From: Asterella californica
Taxonomy: Eukaryota > Streptophyta > Marchantiopsida > Marchantiales > Aytoniaceae
Length of the DNA: 64,000 nucleotides
Reading direction: 5' to 3'
Assembly (NCBI GenBank): GCA_036924285.1
Contig: JAYKYS010000005.1
Location: 7,068,001-7,132,000 of the forward strand
Shown: piece by piece, positions 12,001 through 22,387 of the stretch
Numbering within the stretch: position 1 is the first letter of the stretch
How the letters are laid out: every line of letters starts with the position of its first letter
Notes under the pieces: model-generated
The model's database searches: none
What the model was told of the DNA's origin: nothing
The model's input: the letters and a program-made list of their open reading frames with translations, nothing else
Position numbers and translations under genes: made by a program

Positions 12001-15000
12001 GAACCCTGCCCAGGTCTTCGACAGAGCCCTCTTTGCATAATTCCTCAAATCTCTGTTTCTGCCATCCCATGATTGAAGCGAATATAGTGACTGCATCCAG
12101 ACTTCTGAAGGAGCTGACTGTGGTTTCCACATTAAGCTGGAGTATACGATGTAAACTCTTCACAAGCATGGTTGTGATGCTCGGCATGAGACTGCATCTC
12201 TGCAATGCACTGAGAAGCGCACCACACTCTGGCTGTACAAGGTCACCTCAAAGTCAGCTTCACTAACCTTGTTGCAATGTGAATGGCAAATCCAAGTAGT
12301 AATCCACTTACGGTACAAAGACGGTCGAACCACAGAAGTCAACTCCTCATAAGTCTAATATCAGATAGGTGGTATCCTTAAGAGTATAACCAACTAATAA
12401 CGCAAGTAACCATTCATAGTGGGAGCCATACCATGTTATCAATGCTTCCTTCAGCTGTCGCAGCAAGTTCCACAAACGAGATCACTTCCAAGCGCAACGG
12501 CTCAGTGTCTATGGAATCAAACACTCCCCTTTCCTCCTGGCCATCACCTGTTTCACCAATCACGGGCTCCTCTACTCCTTGCGCTACAACTTTGCAAGCA
12601 AAACCTTTCTGAGCTCCTAGAGCTACCTGGTCCTCCAGGGGTAACCCGAAATAAAAGAAGTATTTTGAAAACATAACATCCCAAATACCATCCTCGTGAA
12701 ATATGTGCAAGACGTGAGGAGAAGTCTCGAGCATCTTTTTCAACACGAACAAGACATAGTGCTGAAGAGTCGTCGATATTGGCCTGCACCAATAAAAGGA
12801 GTGAGATTCTGTAACCTCGACTACGTGGCAATTTTTGGATCAGCTTGCTTTCTCGGAATCAGATCAGTTTGCTTACTTAAACTGTGCAAGCGTGCCACAC
12901 ATTTCTTCTTGAGAATAGTCTACTGATTTTAGATATGTGTCATTAAGATGGCAAAGAAAGAGATAGTACCACACCCGCAACCTAAAGGAAATACGGTATC
13001 AGCAAGCAACAAAGCGGACGCTTGAAACACTGGCTAGTTCATTCACAAGCCAGCGAGCCTTCCGCAGTTGTCTTGAAGGTCTCAAAAACCTTAGTTTCCA
13101 ACAAAAATATATCTTGCATCAGAGAAGCAAGTCCTGAAAGGGCTGGCTCTGTCGCCAAGTATCGCGGTAGGCTTATCCCCTCTAATGAATTCAACCTTCC
13201 AAATTCGAAGACGGGTGGAATGATCGGGAGCTAGGTAGAGCAAGAGTGAACACCGTAAGCAAGGCGATGAAAACAAACGGACGTTGTATTTTAAGGAAAT
13301 TTGGGCAGAAATACTGCTCACCTCAGCATCTGCGAAGCTTCAGATTCTTCAAGGGAACTTTCCTTTCTGTCTCGAAACACCCCAAGCAATACATTTACAA
13401 TCCAACGAGAAGCAAGGTCCCAGTATGCTCCAGAGAGGCCCGGAACATCTTGACTTCTGGTTATGCCGCTGGCAAAGCTCCTCACATCACCAGATGGCAC
13501 AAGAAAAGAGCACAGAATTCTACACAAATCTGCTACTCTCCAATTCCATCCCGGTAAATCATCTTCTCGTAAAGAAGGATCTAAAGCAACAGCCCCGGCA
13601 TCTAAATCAGGTGAAGAGCCCTCTGGTGGATACAGAGTGTCACTACCAGGAAGATCTTCCTTCCTTCCGTGTAGTAACGTCAACTCGCTCTCTCTCCTCT
13701 CTTCGAAGGCATCCTGTTGAGTCAAATAGCTACTAGGCGAAAAGACAGGACTCTCAACGCCGGCCGAAGGAGAAACCCTCAATTTTGACGTCATCTCCGG
13801 TATGGTGAACGCTGCAAAACGAATCATCTTACTGAATTTCTCAACGGCCCCGTATTCACGTAGGGACTGTAAACTGCTGACATTCCGATATCTGCTCCGG
13901 TATAGGAACTACTTTTACAGAAGAAACATACTTTTAGTTCACATTCTCAATTACAGGACTCCCAGTTATTGCTTGCTTCGCATTGCTATCCTCCTATAGG
14001 TAAGACGAACTTTTCATTTCACAGCGATGAACCTACTAGAACTTGGAATTCCGAAAAGGATACATTGCCTCCCTTAGCACTTGCAGTGAAAGAACTTGCA
14101 TCTGAAAATCAACTAAGAAGGTAGTCAAGTCGTCCGTAAAATTCACTGTATCCTGCTCAGAGTTGATTCCAGGTGAACTAGGTGTGTTCAGAGCTAAAGT
14201 TCCGAGGCCAGTCATCAATACTTCGAGACCACCAATGCTCCGAAAATGATTCTGTGATTTGGGATTGGTAAAAATTGCTTCTCGAAGCGTCTTCAGAGTT
14301 AACTGCTCCAAGGTTATGTCAGATGTAATGCCTTTCAGGCGAAGCCTTTTAAGTATACGCAGTAGTTCTGCAAGAAAACGGCGAATATGCTGATCAGATC
14401 CACCAAAAACAATAAATCGAGGAAAACGGCGAGAAAAACTTTTAACGTACCCTTTTACGATCATCTGAGGACAAACTGTCCGACGTTAAACTCGAATGAA
14501 GACACGGAAACCAAGAAACTTAACCAAATAGTAAGGCTCCAAAACGGGAAACAGCTTTCTAAATTCGAACGTACCTACAAACCAATTCAATCCACCGGTC
14601 TCAAGCAATGGAAGCGAGCCAACTGTGCCACCGTAACTATCTACAATATTTACAGAACTTCTTTCTAGTGGTGACTCGCCACTGCCAGATTGCCGTCTTC
14701 TCACTGGCGTATTGCTACTGCTCGTCTGCCTTTCGACAGTCCTACCTCCGCCTGGGATCCCTGACACCCCTCCTTGTTCTGAGGCTACAGATGTAAGGAA
14801 TTTGGTATCTAATATCGAGTTCCCCACTTTGACAGGGGCTGTGTCGATATAGTTGCCCACAATCATGAGTACTTGCGCAATCATGCATTCCAGGAACCTC
14901 ATTTTATTTAGAGCTGCTGACGGAGGATTCTTGTCCGATGTAATTACACTAGCAACTCCTTTCAGCTTGACCACGGCAGCTGTGAGACATGAGAAGCCAC

Positions 15001-16867
15001 GAAATTTGAGATTTTCCACAAAGAGCGAGATAAAGACACGTGACGAGGATCGTCCATGAGAATCACCATTCTTTACCACGCTCTATTACATACACTTTGA
15101 GTAACTTGGTGCAGAGCAGACGGTTTATTATTGATCCCACTGCCACTATAAAGAGCAAACCTGACGACTAAACACCGAAGAACAAATGTCGAATTTTATC
15201 ACTTTCATCCACATGCTTAGGGACGCACCTTTGATCAAACCCATCAATGCTTGCATTCCACTGAAGAACGAAAAGATTCTCCGATTGTGAGACGAACGAG
15301 TAACTATCGTCAGAACTTTCAGAACATGAAGTACAGCCTCCATGTCATCTGAGCTCAGCCACGCTTCATCTGCCACCAACATCACTGTAGAAAGCGACAA
15401 GCAAACAGGCAATCATGGACATATTTGTTCATCAGCAACTGTGGTATCCGCAGACATGAATCTGACTATTAAAAATCTTCAGGCAAAAGAAAATATCTTC
15501 CAATAATGCTTTCACGTCTGAACACAGGTAGTGATAATTTTCTGGAGAACTGTAGGCAGTGGTGCATTGCATCGTATAACGACAGTACAGATTAAAGAAA
15601 AGAAGCCGAATTAACGTTCTTCATACACTGAATCACCCCAGTACAGGTAAGGTAAACCCCAGTACTACAGTGATATGTGAAAAGATTACTTCTAGTTAGC
15701 AATACCAAGGAAGCTCGACTACATCTAAGAAAAGGACCTGGGTACGAGTTTCAACAGTGAAGACTGCTAACATCTATTTGGGAGTATCTTACAACTCGGT
15801 TCACGCGTTATTACACTCTGTGGTGAAAGTTTACCGAACTTGGAATTAACAGTCTATTTCCAGAGAAAGGCGAAGGCTGCTACTTACAATCAGATATTGA
15901 TATGATAAGGTGTTTTAGCTCTTGAATCAGTCCCACAATAACTTTAGTCGGGTGTCCAATGGAGCAGCCAGCAATTTCCCGGGCCGTCACAGAGTGCGAT
16001 GGAGATTCAGAAGAACCCCCTGCAAGGACACCTTCGTCCTCCTCAAGGGGAAGAGTTCCTGACGCTTTTTTCAGTTTCGGAGATTTCACGTCGGGTGATT
16101 TCAGACCCGACGATGAGAGATCTATGTAGATCCAGTTCTCAAACGTCTGCAGAAACTGTTTAAGGAACTCTCTCAGTGCTTCTTTTGTCTCCGCCTGTCA
16201 GACATCAAAATTCATCAGACTCAAAAACTGAAGATAACGATACTTGCGCCGCCTACCTTCAGTTCCGTGTCGATTTCAAGTAAAGAAGCGAGACGAATAA
16301 GGAGCATATGAAGGTTCGCACAGTGACGGACGCAATGCAGGTGAATACAGGCTCTGCCAGATATGAATCTGTGCAGACCCCACGGTAAGCGGATGAAATA
16401 TGAAAAAGTTTTTGCTTCGTAGTCATCCATAAACGAAACGTCTAGCCAAATTTCAGCATTTTAGAAAAACCAGATGAAAACTATACCTGTCCTTGTGCAG
16501 TTTGGTATGCTTGCCACAGATTACCCAATACTCCCTCGTCGCCTTCATCGCTACTCACATAATCAAATAACTCACATAAATGAGTAACAAACAACCGACG
16601 AAGGTAAATACAGCTTTAACCGTAATAGTTGTATCAACATGGCAACTGCTACAAACGTACTACGATCAGAGGCTATCAGAAAAAATCTTTACGAACAAAA
16701 CCTTGTAACGGCAGGTAGCGATATAAACACCTGAACTGGACCTCAGGCCAAGACTGAAAATGATAACTCGGATTCTGGGAATGACCCTCGTATCCTGGTC
16801 CAACTTCACCGGGAACGCCACCGGAACCCTTACCAAAGATGCTCGCTACCCCTCTCACGAAATACAT
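1..16867 (-). CDS. SPI-like: SPIRRIG/BCHA-type BEACH protein, N-terminal part (gene continues past the left edge)
   Basis: Plant BEACH proteins of this class are about 3,600-residue scaffolds acting in membrane trafficking and P-body/mRNP biology. I built a minus-strand exon chain with GT-AG junctions and consistent phases: 16867-16731, 16613-16487, 16194-15888, 15384-15229, 14979-14575, 14367-14043, 13873-13322, 13195-13090, 12761-12432, 12232-11726, 11595-11401, 11168-11019, 10853-10698, 10316-10275, 10163-9819, 9688-9494, 4729-4569, 4138-3820, 3569-3071, 3006-2930, 2837-2587, 2375-2183, 1648-1397, 1273-1064, 806-588, 399-229, 112-<1. The sum is 6,499 nt. Helical ARM-like sequence fills residues 1-1280. 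A concanavalin/LamG-like domain (WPSNRGFSFSCW, RRWHFLCITHS, GYLDGALV) spans about 1281-1505. Segments such as GYKTLQSLL and ALIAFAETSEDLDCLEDVL match the SPIRRIG group from memory. The 13195-13090 to 12761-12432 junction and the start ATG are the least certain points. PH-BEACH, WD40 and FYVE parts would lie outside the window. Confidence 0.82.
5295..5955. repeat. GA-rich minisatellite (ACGAGA/GAGAACGAGAGC units)
   Basis: About 650 bp built from variants of GAGAACGA. It includes a roughly 105-bp tandem duplication (about 5694-5800 and 5853-5945), each copy carrying AGCACGAGAACGAGAGCC and CGAGACCCGCAGCAAT. On the plus strand it is strongly purine-rich, so the BEACH pre-mRNA carries a pyrimidine-rich tract. 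Frames of 110-210 codons on both strands are stop-free because of the unit composition and are not genes. Confidence 0.8.
5955..9095 (+). repeat. Composite tandem array of three repeat modules, one with two hairpins
   Basis: Three modules recur. Module V (CTGAGTAGGTGTGCACTCA then ATGCACCTCAACC) begins near 5955, 7537, 8029 and 9021. Module W (GGTTAAAGCAG then AAGTACAAGGTGAGTAAC) occurs at about 6361-6500 and 7655-7770. Module U (CATACGTCGAGAATGGCAG then GGCCGAATGTGCGC then GGTTCCCCTTGG) has full or partial copies near 6530, 6940, 7030, 7780, 8290, 8360 and 8660. All copies share one orientation, antisense to the host gene. U carries hairpin 1 (6634-6660, 8779-8805) and hairpin 2 (6691-6718, 7192-7219, 7832-7858, 8519-8546, 8836-8863). 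An older, diverged U copy is visible at about 4840-5110, and a weak one upstream of the gene at about 17320-17480. No transposase or terminal repeats were recognised. Confidence 0.7.
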
Positions 16868-19796
16868 CCTCACCTCTCATGAACGCAGAGTGTTCCCTCT
16901 TCACAATACTGCACAGCAAACAGGACGCAAACAATCCCTCCTCAGCATCAAGCAGTTATTTTAGCATCCCAGCTGAACAGACGTCTGAACAGTGAGAGAG
17001 CGGCAAAGCGTTCGCAGATTTCTCATGGAAGGCAGTCAACAAATTCCGACAAGGGAGAACTTGGGGATAACGTCTGCTGTCCAGAATTCAGGGTCAAAAC
17101 AACTTTAAATCATAACTGTCGCGTCAAGTTCCGCAATTTGAGAGGGACGAAATACCCTGAACTGCCCTGAGCAGACCAACAAGGTTTTGCCGCATAGCTA
17201 AAAGTCCCTCGGTTCTAACCTCTCACCCTTAGCATTTTCCCGAACTTAAGAGATTGAGCATTTTCAGCACTAAGAAACGTGATCAACTACAACCTGAGGG
17301 AGCCAAGATTGTGGCTAGATAATAATATATGTTCGTACACGGGAATGGCAGATCGGACCACCCTTCACACACTGAAGGTAACCCCCAACACGAAGTGAAC
17401 CCGATAGATAATGATATAGTAGTATCCAAGCTCTAAGTCATATCAAAGGAGGAGCCAACAGGAGCTGAACGAGAGTTAAAACTCTAATCCGCAACAATCT
17501 CTGCTAATAAACCGAGAAAGATTAAAAGGCGGGACATTAGCTCCATAGAGAGGCTCGTGATGGTCTAATTTGGACTACTTACTGCAACCAATTGTTCATA
17601 TATTTCTACAGATAGATATTCGAGATCCCATGAACAACATAATACACAACCATGAATGGTTCTTACTCAAGATGCTTCACCGCACAAGCCGGACGCGCTT
17701 TGTGTTTGCAGTAAGTGGCAACAACTATAGCTACTAGTCGTTAAACACTACCTTACTCTAGACAGGGCACCGCGTGGCCATAGAAGTTATCAATTCTATT
17801 AACACTTGAACTGAAGCCGTAGCCGAGTGGCAAATTCTCTTTAACGTTGGGATCCGGCAGCGTGCATCCCGAATTGAACTGCTAGGAAATGGTTTGTAAA
17901 TACTTAGTTTCAGCAGTTTTAAATTTGTGCTAGAATTGGAAGTGGAGCTCGAAACACCCAGCGCCCTGATCTTCACACGAAAAAATCCCTCGATAGACTG
18001 CATAAACAGGAGCTAGGACTCATTTGCACTCGGAATTTAACAGCAGACTCGGCAATGTGCAGGCTCAACATCGAGATAACACTGAAATCCACCGTAGAAT
18101 ACAGGTAAAGATTCAATCTACACAGAAAGGAATGACTCCACGCACTACGATGGATTGTTTCTCCACTCCAAATTTTGCCTCCCCCGTCTCTAAACACATT
18201 CAAGACGCCAGGAGTCCATAATTTGAAGCGATTCTTCTTTGGGCGTTACGGAAGTAGCTACATCTGATCAACAGTTGAATGAGCACAAACTCACATCATC
18301 TCTCCATTTCGATTTAGACTGTCTTCGGTCTGCTTTCTCCAACTAAGCACAACTCACTTCCGCGCACACACCTGCCTGTCTGCCCCTTCCTCCACTTTCA
18401 TTTCCTTCCTTCTTCTATTCACTCCAAATTCATTGGTCTGGTCAATTTCTCAGAAGTGACAACTTCCTTGCAAGTAGGTCATTAGTCTAGGCGCCCAATT
18501 TCGTTGCAAACCCGATCGATCGATGTATTCATGACACCAGAACCGCCACTAGTCCGAAATTCATTCAGTCCGATGATGATGAGATGGTCGACTACCTTCC
18601 TTTCCCTTCCCTTCCCTGACTGGCTGGCTGGCTTGGCAGCTCTGCTCCTCCCTAGAATTCTTTCTTCGTTTCTTGGAAGATGTGATCCCAACACGAAAAG
18701 TTGAACTTACGACTGGTATAGAAGGCGAAGGCAAGGCAAAGCAAGGCGAGGGGAAGTCAAGGGAAGGCCAAGCAGAGCTAACTTAAGCAAAGCATTGAAG
18801 GACCGGAAGAAAAAAAGCAAGGATGCAAACCCTAAGGTCCGGCAGAGGTCTGGACCGGTCGGCTCAACTCAGCTCAGCTCAGAACAGGGTCGAGGGTTGG
18901 ATCCGGGCCATAAGTCAGTCCAAGCGAGCAACAACGAGGAATGGGCCCAGGTTCGCGCCACTGGCCTCGTCCAAGGCCAGCAGTGGGACCCGCGGGCCAC
19001 GTGGCAGTGGAGAGCTAGAAGATGTCGGTAGTTGGAGCGCTTGCGCACCGGACGGTCATCATACGACTGGTGAATGCCGGTCGACACGAGACGAGGGTTT
19101 TTTACTCTGCCCGGGGCGGGTCAAAGTGTTGGCTGAGAGCCGTGAGTAAAACGACGGATCCAGCGGGTCTGATCAAGGATTCCATCCGTCCGATCGTCGC
19201 AGTAGTGCAGTTTTGGTTCATTCCACAGTCCGATCCTCTGCGTAAGCCACAGTAATACTCGTACTTAAGGCAAAGGAGCGGATCATCGAAACTCGCGAGA
19301 TTCAAGACGCGCTTTGGATTTCTTTGGTTTGGTGTTCCACCCCGCCTCGAACGAACCTTCTCGCCAGTTGCTCGCTGTCTTGGACTGGAGGTGGAGGAGG
19401 ACAGCAGCAACAGAGCAGATACTACTAGCAGCTGTCTGTGACAACAGCTGGCCGTGGTGTGCTAGTCTTGTTGCGTTCGTTTGGATTTGGATTTCATTTG
19501 CTCTTTCGTTCGTGGTGGAACGAAAGGAAGAAAGAAAGAAAGAAAGAGGCTGGACTGATGCGAAATCAGACTGCATGCAATTTGAATCGAGATTACACCC
19601 GAGTCTAACAATCTGACTGCAATTAGTGCAACGATCCACGGAACGATCAAGTAGAGGAGGTCTCCATTCATCACTACAGAAGTTGCAGATATATCCACAT
19701 GGGCCGGTGAGACTGAAGTTTTGGTCCCCCGATCACCGCATTGTAGCTGGAGATGCGGTGCGAAGCTAGGTACCGTCGCCGGAGCTGTACACGAAT

Positions 19797-19798
<2 letters not shown>
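16868..19798. other. Upstream region of the BEACH gene / intergenic
   Basis: This is the 5' side of the minus-strand BEACH gene. It probably contains its promoter and 5' UTR, but no TATA box could be placed with confidence. It holds low-complexity tracts (TTCCC-type near 18598-18618, AAGGC-type near 18727-18770, GAAA repeats near 19525-19548) and a diverged copy of the intron module U (about 17320-17480). Short ORFs here have no recognisable domain or coding character. No gene is called. Confidence 0.5.

Positions 19799-19838
<40 letters not shown>
19799..19838 (+). repeat. (GA)20 microsatellite
   Basis: Perfect GA dinucleotide run of about 40 bp. Such tracts are common in plant promoters and 5' UTRs. 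It lies 2.5 kb upstream of the next coding start and could mark the distal promoter or first untranslated exon of that gene. That link is inference. Confidence 0.9.
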
Positions 19839-19841
<3 letters not shown>

Positions 19842-22387
19842 GTTCTGTCTGGGTTTAGCTAAGGGCATCCAAGCTCATCGGAAAAGTGAGCTTAAGGATT
19901 GTGCGTTATTGGTAGAGTTTTACCTCCACTTGACCGTTGTGCTAAAGTTCAGGAGAATTTGACCTTCTTGTGTATTATACGTGTTTGACTTTCTGAAGTC
20001 GGTGAACTATTCTCAGTTTTGCCTGCTCCTTGTGAGTGAAATCTTTTCTGCCGATAGAACGAACAATATTTCAGCTTGGTGATTTATTTCTAACTTTTAT
20101 GTGCAGAAAATTGTAAGAGGGCGTTGCCGATTACAATTTCGCATCTGCCTTCTCACTCGGCTTGCCGCAAACTGAAAGCCCACCCTCGATGCAAAGAAGA
20201 GCAGCGTCAGGAAAGTCATCAGGGTAAGAACTGAACCATTCTCAACCGTCCTTGGTACTCAGTGCTGTGATAGTTCCTCCCAGGTCTCACTACTTCTTGT
20301 TTGTTCGCACTTAAAGCCACATTCTGAGTAGACTCGAGACGCATGTGTTTCTACTTTTTTCTAAGCTACTCTTCGTAGGCTTCCTTTCTTTCTCGAGTAG
20401 GAGCAAGACATCAAAACGCGGGCACGAAGCTCCTCAGATATGTAGGTGCTGATAGATGCACGTCTACCTACAGCACTCTGTCTCTTGTCTGTCATAACCT
20501 GGGGAGGAAGCACTTATGTCGGGAAATAAAACCTGACTGTGATGTCATAGCAACTATAATATAACTCATAGTTGCCACTGGCCAGGGTGGAAGGATGTTT
20601 AACCGCCAGTAAGTGATTATGCATGTTCAGATACAACCAGGTGTAGTTTTAGCCGAACAGAGAGATGTCGCGGAATCACGTTTAGGACCACGTTGAGGTA
20701 CTCTTACGACTGCCGAGAATTTTGAAGCCAAAAGTAGACAGAGCAGAAGCTTGGAGTTCCTTGTTCGGTTACAGGGAGAAGACTGTTGAACAGCTGAACT
20801 ACCAACTAAACCATCTGACAAGGAACAGGAAAACATGTCATTGCAAACACTCCTTGTTTCAACTGTCGCTTCGTGGACCTGTTCTTGAATGAAGGAAAGC
20901 AATATTCTGAACCATCATAACCATTGAAGATAGGGGTACAGATATTCAAGATCAATACGACATGAACGAGTACCCAGCTGTACTCGACTGGTAGCACGTG
21001 CGGAACGGGTTGGTAACATTTTCTTTAATTACAGCTTTCTGTTACCTTGTGCATAAACGGCAACTTTGATGATGAACAGATAACTTGAGCTTCAAGACCT
21101 GGTGCATACGAGAAGTCAGCATTTTGGAACCGTCGATAGTTCCTTAGTAGTGATGTACAATTTTCTGTTGACCATCAACAAGACAGATCATTAGACTAAT
21201 GCATGGATGACTTCAGTTATATCTCGGAATTTGCCCTCGTACTGGATGGTACTGGTTGTGTAGGGGAACATATTCTTTTGAGCAAGTCTCATTTACAGAC
21301 AAAAGGACATGTTGTTTTGAAATTAAGGAATCAGTTTGTTCGTGTCCCTCTCTGCTGTTCCCTTGTCCTGGTATTTGGTGTGGGCTGAAATGAGTCCTGT
21401 CGGCTTACTGACCTAGAAATTTCTTCAAGACTCTGTTTTCTACATCCTTCTTGAGAACATTCAAAACCAGTAATAATGTGCATGTTCTACTGTCCAGGTT
21501 CTTGGATTAGGCAGATGAAGCCCAAGTTACCGGACCATGATCATCAAGGCATCAAAAGATGGCCGAGTCTAGCTTATGAGCAACACATTCGAGATTCAGG
21601 TTTCCTCCACACGCTTTGAGCAACTGCCTGTAACTTGTCTTCTTTTGGTTGAAAATGAACGAATTATACTTGTTATAAGTGGTGGTTATTGAAACGAATT
21701 ATACCTGTTATGAGTTATACCTGTTATAAGTGGAACACTTCAATGGTTGATTCTGTTTGCTTTTATTCCGATGTTTCACCTAAGCATTATTGGATTGTCG
21801 TTAACGACGTCACAACGAATTGTATCAGGTAAGTCTGAGGAAAAGATTCCAAGTGAATCCACACATGAATGTTTGACGACTACCCGGTCTTCGTATCAGT
21901 TAATAAGCTTCGAGTGCAATTCTTCACTCCTGTCATTGACTCGCAACATTGTTAGCAGCCCTTGTGATTTTTTGATCCCAGGAGGTCGGGCCATAGACAT
22001 AACCTGACATGAGCTCAATACTTCGTTTCACGGCGGACTGATTGCTTCTTTGTTTGACCCTGGAACTGTGTAGAACCTGTACCTATAGCTATGCAGATGT
22101 TGGTCTGCGGGTTTCCTCAATCACACAGTGCAGACGAATAGTAGGATAACCCCCCTGTATCTGTAGTGGTTGGGAGTGAAGACGTTGTCAAAGCTGCCGG
22201 ACTGTTATAGCACCAAGGAGTGTGCACCAAGGGGTCTGCTCGTGCGAACCTTGTGGATCGCCGACTTTCATGTTGCCTGCTTCGAAGAGGGATCAGGGCC
22301 GCGTGCAAGTCTTAGTTGCACCTCTCTGCAGACTGTGCCTGTGCCTTGCTCTATATACACAGAAGGCAGCCAATCTCGGAGTTCACG
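19839..22387 (+). other. Probable 5' leader of the At1g75140-like gene, with a possible leader intron
   Basis: No convincing ORF is present. A donor-like site CAGG|GTAAGA near 20223 and an acceptor-like CTATATACACAG at about 22350-22361, just before the coding ATG, would define a roughly 2.1-kb 5' UTR intron. The same CTATATAC at 22351 could alternatively be read as a TATA box, but that would leave almost no 5' UTR. Transcript data would decide. Nothing else was recognised here. Confidence 0.35.

Noticed and set aside
16221..16430. Minus-strand ORF between two BEACH exons as an extra exon
   Set aside because: No acceptor in the right phase; direct joining of 16487 to 16194 keeps the frame and gives a continuous helical segment.
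17800..17880. tRNA-like GCCGTAGCCGAGTGGC
   Set aside because: No matching anticodon arm, T-arm or acceptor stem.
22316..22387. Longer N-terminus for the At1g75140-like protein
   Set aside because: The frame there begins at a TTG codon; the ATG at 22388 gives a perfect signal peptide.
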